From Lichina pygmaea (taxonomy: Eukaryota > Ascomycota > Lichinomycetes > Lichinales > Lichinaceae), in contig OY730174.1 of NCBI GenBank assembly GCA_963422465.1, positions 682,001-746,000 of the forward strand: a DNA stretch of 64,000 nt. Direction: 5' to 3'. Position 1 is the first letter of the stretch. Every line of letters begins with the position of its first letter. Shown here piece after piece: positions 39,038 to 47,837 of the stretch. The position numbers and the translations under genes are program-made. The notes under the pieces are model-generated. The model did not search any database, was not told the origin of the DNA, and worked only from the letters and a program-made list of their open reading frames with translations.

Positions 39038-40582
39038 ATGGCAGATCCACGTAGCCCTACCCCTTCGCAGGCAGGCCAAGCTCGGGTTGCGCCTCAGGCG
39101 CAAGCCCAGGAACCACCTGTCCCTACCACCCTCACCTTACCTCCAAAGCCGTTGAAGGTAGGTACGCCGAAGAGGTACGATGGATCACGAGGGGGATTGG
39201 AATTATTCTTCTCTCAGCTTGAGCTTTACTACAGATTCAACGCCGCACAATTCCCTACGGAACAGGAGAAGGTGCTGTTCGCAGCCTCCTACCTGGACGG
39301 ACCGACATTTGCCTGGTTCAATGTCTACCTACGAGACTTCCTCGACAACAAGGAAGATCCCTCTAGCATGGAGACCACGACACGGCAGATCATTGGGAGA
39401 TTCTCTACCTTCAAGACCCAGATGAAGAAGACCTTCGGGGTCATTGATGAAGAACGAGATGCGGAACGAAAGCTCCAAGCACTACGGCAGACAGAGTCAG
39501 CATCAGACTTTGCGGCGAAGTTCCAACAGTTGTCAGTGAGGACGCAATGGGGAGACAGTGCCTTGACGGCACTATTCTACCAAGCCCTCAAGGAACAAGT
39601 CAAGGATGACATCGCACGAGGAGACTGACCCACCGACCTCGAGGATATGATCGACACAGCGGTACGCATCGATGACCGACAGTTCGAACGAGAACTCGAG
39701 AAGCGAGGCAAGCATGCAAGGCCATGGGGCAAAAAGACAGCGCCAGCACAAGACAAGTACAGCTTGACACCCATGGAGATTGATGCAACAACACCACAGG
39801 CAACAAAGAAGAAAGAAACACGGAAGTGTTACAATTGCCAGAAGGTAGGACACCTCGCAGCCAACTGCCAAAGCAAGAAGAAGAAGGAAGGCAAGGGTAA
39901 GCAGTTGAATGCCACCGGTGCCTGGAAAGGCAAGGGCATTCAGGAGCCACCGAGGGCTCCCAGAGGCACGCTACCCATGAACCGGTCAGAAGCAACACTC
40001 CTCGGACGGGAGGACAATCTCAGACAGCACATCGAAAGACTGGAGAACAATCTGCAGAGGTCACTGGAGGACCTGCACGCAACCCAAGACCAGATCGATA
40101 AGGTTCATTGGGAGGATGACCTGATCTCCGAATTCGACACAACAGACTACGAGATTGATATAACCGGCATGCCACCAGTTCCCGAGACACCACTACTCCG
40201 ACGACAGGATGCGACCTTGTCGGAGGACGGCGAAGCAAGAGTGACACGATGGGTGGACGACACCATCAGCATCTCACAGCCCCGAGACATCGCAGCGCAA
40301 GTGGACCTTCACCAGGCTACGACACCAGCCTGCGGACACCCCTATTGGAAAGGATGTGAGGACCACCACTGCAAGGAACATCTCCTAGAGAAAAGGAGAA
40401 GGCACTACTTCCCTGGCCCAGAATACCACAAGAAAGCCTGGAGCATCAAGCACCAGCTAAGCCAGCAAGGGAAAGAACGCGATGATTGCGGAGAAGACGC
40501 ATGGGAGCTATACTTCACCGAAAAATGCGAAAGACACGTGGCAGAACACCAGGCTCAGGGCCTTGGTTGTTCAAAAAACTAG
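39038..40582 (+). pseudogene. gag: retrotransposon gag with CCHC zinc knuckle, one in-frame stop
   Basis: Structural protein of the virus-like particle. Reading starts at ATG 39038, passes an in-frame TGA at 39626-39628, and continues in the same frame to TAG at 40580-40582 (514 codons plus stop overall). The N-terminal capsid-like part contains LELFFSQLELYYRFNA and TEQEKVLFAASYLDG. The zinc knuckle CYNCQKVGHLAANC lies at 39827-39868. The TGA sits inside a conserved stretch where an Arg codon CGA would be expected, pointing to a C-to-T change; stop readthrough is an alternative. The C-terminal extension after the knuckle is unusually long and includes a Cys/His-rich segment (ACGHPYWKGCEDHHCKEH). 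The frame ends exactly at the frameshift signal. Confidence 0.88.
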
Positions 40583-40633
40583 CAGTGCTCTTCAAATCCG
40601 GAGTCGGAAGAGCAGGCAAGACAACACTCCGGA
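40573..40633 (+). promoter_or_regulatory. programmed -1 ribosomal frameshift signal with H-type pseudoknot
   Basis: The slippery heptamer A AAA AAC (40573-40579) is in the gag frame immediately before the gag TAG. After a 7-nt spacer (40580-40586), stem 1 pairs GCTCTTC (40587-40593) with GAAGAGC (40607-40613). The loop sequence TCCGGAGT (40597-40604) pairs with ACTCCGGA (40626-40633) as stem 2. A -1 slip at the heptamer enters the pol frame as AAA AAA CTA GCA. Confidence 0.85.
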
Positions 40634-43600
40634 GAGAAGGGGTCGAGCAGAGCCTCAACGCGACAGCCTGCAGTCCGCATTTTCGCATCAAGATGAGAGT
40701 CAACAGGCATCTAACGAACGCCATGATCGACTCTGGAGCTACTGGCAACTTCATGTCAGAAAGTTTCGCCAGGAAGCACAAGATCCTGACTCAGGAAAAG
40801 AGGAATCCATACCAACTAACGGTAGTGGACGGGACACCACTCTCCAACAACCAAGGACGAGTGACGAAGGAGACCAAGAACCTACGACTGTGTGTCGACG
40901 GTACGACAATCGGATCAGAAGAATTCGACTTGGTCCAGATACCACATGAAGTTATATTGGGTCTTCCGTGGTTGGAAAGTCAAAACCCAAGGATCGACTG
41001 GAAAAGAAGGCACCTAGTCTTTCTGAAGAGGAGTCTGGCAACTCGAGCAGAGCCAGAGAAAGTGAGAATCAAAGAGATCTCATATGCAGGGTAGAAGAAG
41101 CACCACCGGCAAGGGCGAGCCTATGTGGCTTGGATGAAGCCCCGAAACCATCAACTTTACACCACGCATGACGCCGTGGGCGAGACTCAGGCACCGCAGC
41201 TGCCAAGTGAGTATAAAGACTACCAGGAGATGTTTGGTGAGGAAGCAGTCGCGACGCTACCAGAACACCAAGAGTGGGATCACGAAATTCCGCTGGAAGA
41301 CAGAAAGAAACCCACACACAGCCCTATTTACGCCCTATCAGCAAAGGAGCTTGAGGCCTTAAGAGATTACCTGGACGAGAACCTAGCGAAAGGGTTCATA
41401 AGACCTTCAACATCACCGGCCGGATACCCGATATTGTTTGTGCCAAAGAAAGACAGCAAATTACGACTGTGCGTTGACTACCGGCAGCTTAATGCGATCA
41501 CGATTAAGAATCGCTACCCGCTACCGTTAATATCGGAAATCCAGGACCGAATCCAAGGAGCCAAGTGGTTTACCAAGTTCGACATCCGAGGCGCTTTCAA
41601 CCTGGTTAGGATGAAAGATGGCGAAGAATGGAAGACAGCCTTTCGTACGAGGTACGGGCATTACGAGTATACCGTTATGCCATTCGGCCTTACGAATGCA
41701 CTGGCGATGTTCCAATCACTCATTAACACCATCCTCCAACAATACCTGGATATATTTGTTACCACTTATATCGACGATGTCTTGGTTTACACCAATGGAA
41801 CCCTGGAGGAGCACAGACAGCATGTCAAGAAGATCCTACATGCGCTCCAAGAAGCAGGAATGAGGTTACACTTTGATAAGAGCGTCTTCCACGTGAAAGA
41901 AGTGGAATATTTGGGATTGATCCTAACGACAGAAGGAATCCGTATGGACGATACAAAGATCACGGCAGTACGAGACTGGCCAACACCCAAAAACCTCAAA
42001 GAAGTCCAATCCTTCCTGGGATTTGCGAACTTCTACCGGCGATTCATCAAGGAGTACTCGAGGACAGCAGCACCCTTGACTGAACTAACAAAGAAGGAAG
42101 AAACCTTCACATGGGGGAACAGCCAAGAGAGAGCGTTCCAGGAGCTGAAAGAGAAGTTCACCTCCGCACCCATACTGGCATTATTTGATCCCGGACGGCG
42201 GATCATCATGGAGACAGATGCCTCGGACCAAGCACTTGGATCTTGCTTGTGTCAACCAGACGCCGAAAACTGCCTACACCCTGTCGCATACCAATCGAGA
42301 AAGTTCTCTGGCCCAGAACTCAGGTACGATGTTCACGACAAGGAGTTGTTAGCGATTGTCGACACATTCCAGGAGTGGAGACCTTACCTGGAAGGAGCAA
42401 AGTACACAGTGGACGTGTACTCAGACCACAAGAATTTGGCTTACTTCACGACGATGAAGAAGCTAAACAGACAACAAGTCTGATGGGCGGAGCTTTTAGC
42501 TTCATACAACTTCCAGATCTTCTATCGAAAAGGATCAGAAAACGCACAAGCGGACGCGCTTAGCAGACGGCCTGATATGACGACAGACGACATGACAGAA
42601 GAGCGTCCAATCCTGGTGACAAAAGGACAAACTCTGGTCTATGCTCAACCTCAGTTAGTGAGAACTGAAGAAATAGGTGCACTCCTGACCCGAGGCCACA
42701 ACGTTGCGGCCACGAACAAGGAAGAAGTGCCAGAGAGCGCACAAGAGGACGTGATTCGACAACATCACGATGGACCTCTACACGGACATCCTGGGCAAGA
42801 CAAGACCCTGGAAAAGATCCGGAGATGTTACCACTTCAACGGAATGAAGCGGAAAGTGACAGAATTTATTCGCAACTGCGAAGAGTGTGCGAAAAACAAA
42901 CCGTCACGCCACAAACCCTATGGAGAGAGTCAACAAATGGACCTCCCAGAAGCGGCTTGGGATACCATCACAATGGATTTTGTGGTGAAGCTGCCGAGGT
43001 CAGAGGACCCGGTAACAAAGGTGAAATATGACAGTATCTTGGTGGTTGTTGATAAACTCACCAAATACGCTCACCTGATCCCGTGGCGAGAGACAGGAAC
43101 AGCGAGCGAACTCGCCAATGTCCTGCTCAAAGAATTGGTTAGCCAGCGAGGGCTACCCACGAAGATTATCTCGGATCGAGACAAACTCTTCACCTCGAAA
43201 TTCTGGAACACGTGGACAAGACAGCTAGGGATAGACACGAGGATGTCTACTGCCTACCATCCACAAACAGACAGACAAACTGAGAGAACAAACCAGACGA
43301 TGGAACAGTACCTACGCCACTACGTCAACCACCGACAGGATGATTGGGTAGAACTGCTACCAATGGCTCAGTTTGCGTACAACAATCAGCAACACAGCGT
43401 GACGGGCATGACGCCGTTCTTTGCGAACTACGGCAGAAACCCCCGCTGGGAAGCGATAGCGGCTGGAAGTGGCACTTCAACGAACGTCGAAAAACTCACT
43501 GCTATGCATGAGGAAATGAAGACTGCAATTGAATCCGCACAAAAGACAACAAGCCACCGCCTAAACAGCAAAAGGTTGAAGGGACCAACCCTGGAGAGGG

Positions 43601-44094
43601 GGGATAAGGTCTATTTGTCAACAAAAAACCTGCGCTCGAAGCGACCGAGCAAAAAGCTGGATCATGTGCGAATCAGACTGTTTGAGATTGAGAAGCGCAC
43701 TGGAGAAGTCAACTACCGACTGAGACTGCCAAAAAAGGCACGGATACACCGAGTATTCCATGTCTCGCTGCTTGAGCCAGCACCCAGCGACGCAGCAATC
43801 GAAACAGAATGGCACTTCGAGGACGACGAAGAAGAGTACAATGTCGAAAGGATCCTAGACAGCCGGAGAAGCGGACGGAAAATTGAATACCTGGTCAAGT
43901 GGTTAGGGTATGACAATGAGGAGAACTCGTGGGAACCCACCGAGAACTTCAGCCCTGCGACGAACGAGAAACTGCGGAGTTTCCACCGACAAAACCCACA
44001 GAAGCCAGGATTGATGGAGACAAAGGCTCAAGAGAAGCCAAAGCCTCCGAAGAGAAGAAGTCCTCCAAAGGCGGCGGGGACTCCACATGCGTAG
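40573..44094 (+). pseudogene. pol: retrotransposon pol: protease, RT, RNase H, integrase, chromodomain; two in-frame stops
   Basis: Pol lies in the -1 frame relative to gag and runs to TAG at 44092-44094. Domains: aspartic protease with IDSGATGNFM and ILGLPWL; reverse transcriptase with LRLCVDYRQLN, FDIRGAFNLVRM, VMPFGLTNA and catalytic YIDD (41768-41779); RNase H with METDASDQALG and YSDHKNL; integrase with an HHCC zinc finger (HHDG...HPG, CEECAKNK) and a DDE core (TMDFVVK, ISDRDKLF, QTERTN); and a chromodomain (YNVERILDSRRSGRKIEYLV, KWLGYDNEENSWEP). In-frame stops occur at 41092-41094 (TAG, between protease and RT) and 42481-42483 (TGA, in RNase H before WAELLASYNF). The TGA stands where CGA is expected. 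This copy cannot make full Pol without readthrough. Confidence 0.93.
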
Positions 44095-44479
44095 CCTCCT
44101 GCTCGAGATCCTCCTGATCCTCGATCGCAGCAAGCTCACACTTGATAGCCTCACCCTCCTTCTTGGACAACACACCCAACTGACGACGGAGACGAAGTTT
44201 GCGAGGAAGGAGAACAGACTCCTGCTCCTCGATCTTCTTCAGTTGAGCCTCGAGCTGAGTGCGCTCAAGCTCCATCTTCTCCCACTCCGACTCCGCGAGA
44301 TGGAGATCGCAACGGCGACCCTTCTCAAGGCACCGACCGCAAAATGTGGACTCTGAACTGACGACACACTTGGCACGGTCACGACGACATGCGCTGCATG
44401 AAACTTTGGATACCTTGCCCATCTTGCCAACACGAGAACCGAGGACTCCACGATGATTAACACGAGATGTCCGGGTCAT
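43949..44479 (-). CDS. antisense frame with Gal4-like Zn2Cys6 pattern and coiled coil, inside the retrotransposon
   Basis: An uninterrupted minus-strand frame of 176 codons lies between the end of pol and the 3' LTR and overlaps the last 146 bp of pol. Near its start it reads CSACRRDRAKC, then eight residues, then CGRCLEKGRRC. That is C-x2-C-x6-C-x8-C-x2-C-x6-C, the spacing of fungal Zn2Cys6 DNA-binding domains, with the basic residues after the second Cys that such domains use. About 70 residues of charged, heptad-like sequence follow (WEKMELERTQLEAQLKKIEE), a likely dimerising coiled coil. No activation domain is evident. A second ATG at 44422 would start just before the cysteines. In contrast to gag and pol it has no stop. 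Function, and even expression, are inferred. Confidence 0.6.
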   Translation of the reverse strand: MTRTSRVNHRGVLGSRVGKMGKVSKVSCSACRRDRAKCVVSSESTFCGRCLEKGRRCDLHLAESEWEKMELERTQLEAQLKKIEEQESVLLPRKLRLRRQLGVLSKKEGEAIKCELAAIEDQEDLEQEATHVESPPPLEDFFSSEALASLEPLSPSILASVGFVGGNSAVSRSSQG

Positions 44480-44516
44480 GGTAAGAGAAGTGAGAGGATC
44501 TGGGGACAGAACCTTT

Positions 44517-44531
44517 GGAGGGAGGGGATGG
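44517..44531 (+). other. polypurine tract
   Basis: GGAGGGAGGGGATGG directly abuts the 3' LTR, the expected position of the plus-strand primer of reverse transcription. Confidence 0.85.
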
Positions 44532-44922
44532 TGTTAAGGCCCAGGCCGGAACGGCTGAGCCGACCGAAGCGAGTGTACAGAGGTACACGGAACAATGTTC
44601 ACCCGACCCGGTGGACGAGGTGGACGATGTGTAACCAGCTCGTCCAGCTTGTCCACGGTGGACGAGGAGGACGACGTGTAACCAGCTCGTCCAGCTTGTC
44701 CACGCAGAAAGCTGATACCCCTCGGGAGGACCCCCCCCCCTCAGGCTCCTGTATATAAGAACCCAGATAGCCGGAGAGAATAGCTCTCCAGGCTGAACGC
44801 ACATTACGAGCGATAATAGCAAGAGAGTTACCCCCCTTGCTATTCATCTATTGAGTCCCTGCCCTCCTCGGTCGAAGACAGGACCACCCACATTCTGTGT
44901 GAACGTGGACTGGCCTTTAACA
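44532..44922 (+). repeat. 3' LTR
   Basis: 391 bp, identical in length to the 5' LTR. I count three differences, all C in the 5' copy and T in the 3' copy: two in the AGCTCGTCC words of the tandem repeat and one in GAGCGACAAT. Confidence 0.97.
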
Positions 44923-44927
44923 TACAA

Positions 44928-45272
44928 GGTCTGGCCAACTACCAGAGTTGTACTTGTACGTACAGGCAGGTTGTATTGTATCAGCAAGAAAAGAGGGTGA
45001 GAGAGAGAGATAGTAGATGCCATGATTCAATAAAATCTAACATGTCAAGTTGCACAAAGTCTACAAACCACTCACTACCTGGCAGCAATCAACAAAGAAA
45101 GAATAGTACAGTATACACACCAAGCTTGTACTGTGCTATAGAGCTACGTACTCCATGCATGCCCACACACTCTGTACGTAAAGAAGAAGCACCTGTCTCT
45201 TTCTCCCACATCACCCTCCCCTCCCCCTTCCCCCTTCCCCCACTCCACCACCCAAAATACCCACTATATACA
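44928..45272. other. spacer between the two transposons
   Basis: About 345 bp, AT-rich on the left and C-rich on the right. No gene or element end is visible in it. Confidence 0.6.
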
Positions 45273-45274
45273 TA

Positions 45275-45325
45275 GGCGACCCCGGGAGTGAGCCACCCCC
45301 CCTAGTGAGCCACTCGCCAAAATCT
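45275..45325 (+). repeat. left terminal inverted repeat of the pogo-like element
   Basis: Starts directly after TA. It differs from the right copy at about three positions and one single-base indel. Confidence 0.9.
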
Positions 45326-45571
45326 ACTGATTGAGTGACTTGATCATGAAAATAGTTGTAGACAACCATAAATAAATTAGATTTGGAATTCAAATAGGCA
45401 GTCTTCAAATCTAGCTATAGTAGTAGCTCCCACAGCAACTTGAGCTTGTCGCTGTGTTGCATGTTGCTGATTTTCAGCCCTTTGCTGCTTCTCCTCCTCA
45501 AGTGCCCTCATGATGTTCTTGATATTTGAGAATTGGGTGTTTGGATCTACCATGACTTGACGCTGTGTAGG

Positions 45572-46982
45572 TTACCCCTCCAGCTCCCTAACCCATGCCC
45601 CAAGCATCTCAATACACTTAGTATGCTCTGCTTGGAGTACAACAGCCTCCTCAAGTGCCTTGCGTGTTTTGTTGAAGAATGCCTGACATCTCTCCCCAGG
45701 GAATCCATCAGTAGAAAGTTGTGCAGCAACCTCAGCAAATTGAGCTGGCTTCCGGGGGGTCTCAAGCTCCATTGTCGTACTATTCTGAGAATGTTTGCGG
45801 GGTCGGGGAGATAGTGACTGCTGGTCCCAAGAGTGTGCCAGTACCTGGGATAAGTTGATGACAGATTGGGGGTTGTATGGCACTAAACCTGTGGCTCTCC
45901 ACCCTGCCTGTATGACTCTTGTGGTCAGGCCTTCCTCCTGAGCATGATGGTAGCATTTGACAAAATGCTTTTTCTTGACAGGAGCTGTATTATCAAGGAT
46001 AGCAAGCTCAGAGATTTGCTTGCAGTAGTGGCTTTTTACCGCAGAAAAACAACTCAGATCCAGAGGCTGCAAGACATGGGATGAGTGTGGAGGAATGTAG
46101 ACTAAATGGACATTATTCTGCTTGCAAATCCATTGGAATTCCACTGTAGTATGGCTTCCATGTCCATCAAGTAGAAGCATCCGTGGCTGTTCCCCCCACC
46201 TGGCTTCTGGCAAAAAAAGCTTATTCAACCAGTTGATAGCAACATAGTTTGCAGTCCAGCCACAGTCTGATGTGGTATAGATCCAGTCTGGCACCTCCTC
46301 ATGTGTAAACCAGCTGGTTTGTGGTGCCTGTCCTTTGAAAATAACAAGAGGACAAGTCTTTGCTCCAGCAGCAGAGATTGTCTCCAGAATGGACACCCAC
46401 TCTTGATCCCCAGGCATTTTCTTGTATGTCCACTTCTTGGAGAAGTCTCCAATCACCTGGCTGTTTGTACAAGTCCCTAGAGCTATCCCAGTCTTGTCCA
46501 TGTTCCAGATATCCTGGTGTTCGATGTTGTTCTGGAGTTACATAGTCTTGAACCAGTGGAAGAAGTTGTTAAGAATGTCTGGATGGGTGTTATCAATCCT
46601 AGAGGATATAATAGGTCTTCCAATGATTGAGGCTATTGATGGATGACACTGAATGAACTTCTACAGCCATTTGTTGCCAAGATTTGTAGTGTCTCCATTT
46701 GCACGTAGGATTTGAGTTGCCATATCTTGGGCAAAACTATGGGAGGGGGGGTGTCCTGTTGCTTCCTGCTCAAGGATCCATGTGACCAGGTACTCCTCCT
46801 GGTAGGGAGTCAAGCACCACTCAGGTTCATGGGCAATTGCTTGTGATGGCCAACCCTTCATGTGTCGACCAAGAGTGGCTTGTGAGATGTTGTACACAGT
46901 TGCTGCAGCCCGGATTAAGCTGAAATGACCAGCTTCCAGATTGTAAGGTCCTGTCGCAACGACTACTTACAATAGCCTGCAT
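45572..46982 (-). pseudogene. pogo/Fot1-family transposase (CENP-B type HTH plus DDE_1), interrupted
   Basis: One minus-strand frame carries an N-terminal HTH (AGHFSLIRAAATVYNISQATL), a second CENPB/Tc5-type HTH (LTPYQEEYLVTWILEQEA) and the DDE_1 catalytic core. The triad is in NMDKTG, LLLDGHGSH and LQPLD; I count 35 residues between the second and third Asp (DD35D). The frame is broken by TAG at 46661-46663 and TAA at 46538-46540, both consistent with C-to-T changes of CAG/CAA. The N-terminus is also disrupted: the frame closes at TAA 46967-46969, while the only nearby ATG (46982) is in another frame. The 310-codon 3' part is intact. The copy is not expected to move by itself. Confidence 0.9.
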
Positions 46983-47406
46983 CCGGCAGCCCCGCATCCG
47001 TCGATCACGTGATGTGGCTCTACTCACGTGACCAACAGAGGAGTACAGCTCCGACCTGCATAGCCGACACGAGCCAGCCGTGACCAGCCGCGACTAGCCG
47101 GCTACTTGAGACAGCTGTGCAGCGGCTCGGAGATTGGCTGGGGTCACTTGGCTAGATGCTCCGTACTCAGCTCTATACCATATAGAGCCGCTCTCGCTGT
47201 TCTCTTTGGAGACCAGCGAACAATTCTAGCAACACACTTGATCCTTCCCACCGAGCAGTCACCTGAGCACACTGCTGGTAACGTTCTCACACAGATCCTC
47301 AATGGCCTCCTAAATAGTCTCCTCAATAGAATCACTATTGTTTGGCACCATAGTGTTGATAATTGCTACATTTTGTGGCATTAATGTGGTGGAGTTACCC
47401 AGTCCC

Positions 47407-47457
47407 TAGATTTTACGAGTGGCTCACTAGGGGGGGTGGCTCAGTTCCGGGGTCGCC
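47407..47457 (-). repeat. right terminal inverted repeat of the pogo-like element
   Basis: Inverted match of the left repeat, ending GGTCGCC before TA. Confidence 0.9.
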
Positions 47458-47459
47458 TA

Positions 47460-47837
47460 CGTAAGTATGGTACCGTATACGTACAGTACGATGGTACCAC
47501 ATACCGTGATCATAGGCAGTCTTTCTCACCCAAGATACTACTCGTCAACGCAAATCCATCACGATACCGATCCCGGTGTAGATGCGAAGCCGATTGCCAC
47601 GTCACCGGTCATGTTTTTTTCCTGGAGTTTTCACCCGCCGTGGTACTGTAAGTAACGCCTAGCGTTGTTCTTAGACTGCCTGCATACAAGTACAGTAATA
47701 TACCACTCCCGCAATCCCGCAATCCTACAATCTCCATCAGAGCACCCGGGAGCTCTTCCTCGTTTCTTGAGACTCGCTGAACCAATATTCACAATGTCCC
47801 ATATCTCAAAAGGGTCAGGGCCCACGGGATCTGATCT
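47460..47837. other. short region between pogo-like element and SEC8 3' end
   Basis: No coding sequence seen; begins with GTAC-rich words and probably includes the SEC8 3' UTR and terminator. Confidence 0.5.

Larger units (their letters stand above)
38604..44927 (+). mobile_element. Ty3/gypsy chromovirus LTR retrotransposon, full length with target-site duplication
   Basis: Two 391-bp LTRs (38609-38999 and 44532-44922) start TGTTAAGG and end TTTAACA, and are flanked by the 5-bp duplication TACAA (38604-38608, 44923-44927). The interior carries gag, then pol in the order protease, reverse transcriptase, RNase H, integrase and chromodomain. That order and the chromodomain place it in the chromovirus branch of Ty3/gypsy (Metaviridae). 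The LTRs differ at only three sites, so the insertion is recent, but gag and pol contain three in-frame stops. An antisense frame occupies the 3' end. This is a fungal genomic element. Confidence 0.97.
45275..47457 (-). mobile_element. pogo/Fot1-type DNA transposon, 2.18 kb, inactive copy
   Basis: Terminal inverted repeats of about 51 bp (45275-45325 and 47407-47457) both begin GGCGACCCCGG and share TGAGCCACCCCCCCTAGTG followed by AGCCACTCG. The element is flanked on both sides by TA (45273-45274, 47458-47459), the target duplication of Tc1/mariner/pogo elements. The inside holds a minus-strand transposase with pogo-type domains and two stops. Confidence 0.93.

Noticed and set aside
40968-41171. 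Alternative plus-strand frame around the TAG between protease and RT
   Set aside because: Considered as evidence for a frameshift, but protease and RT are in the same frame on both sides of the TAG, so a simple nonsense change explains it.
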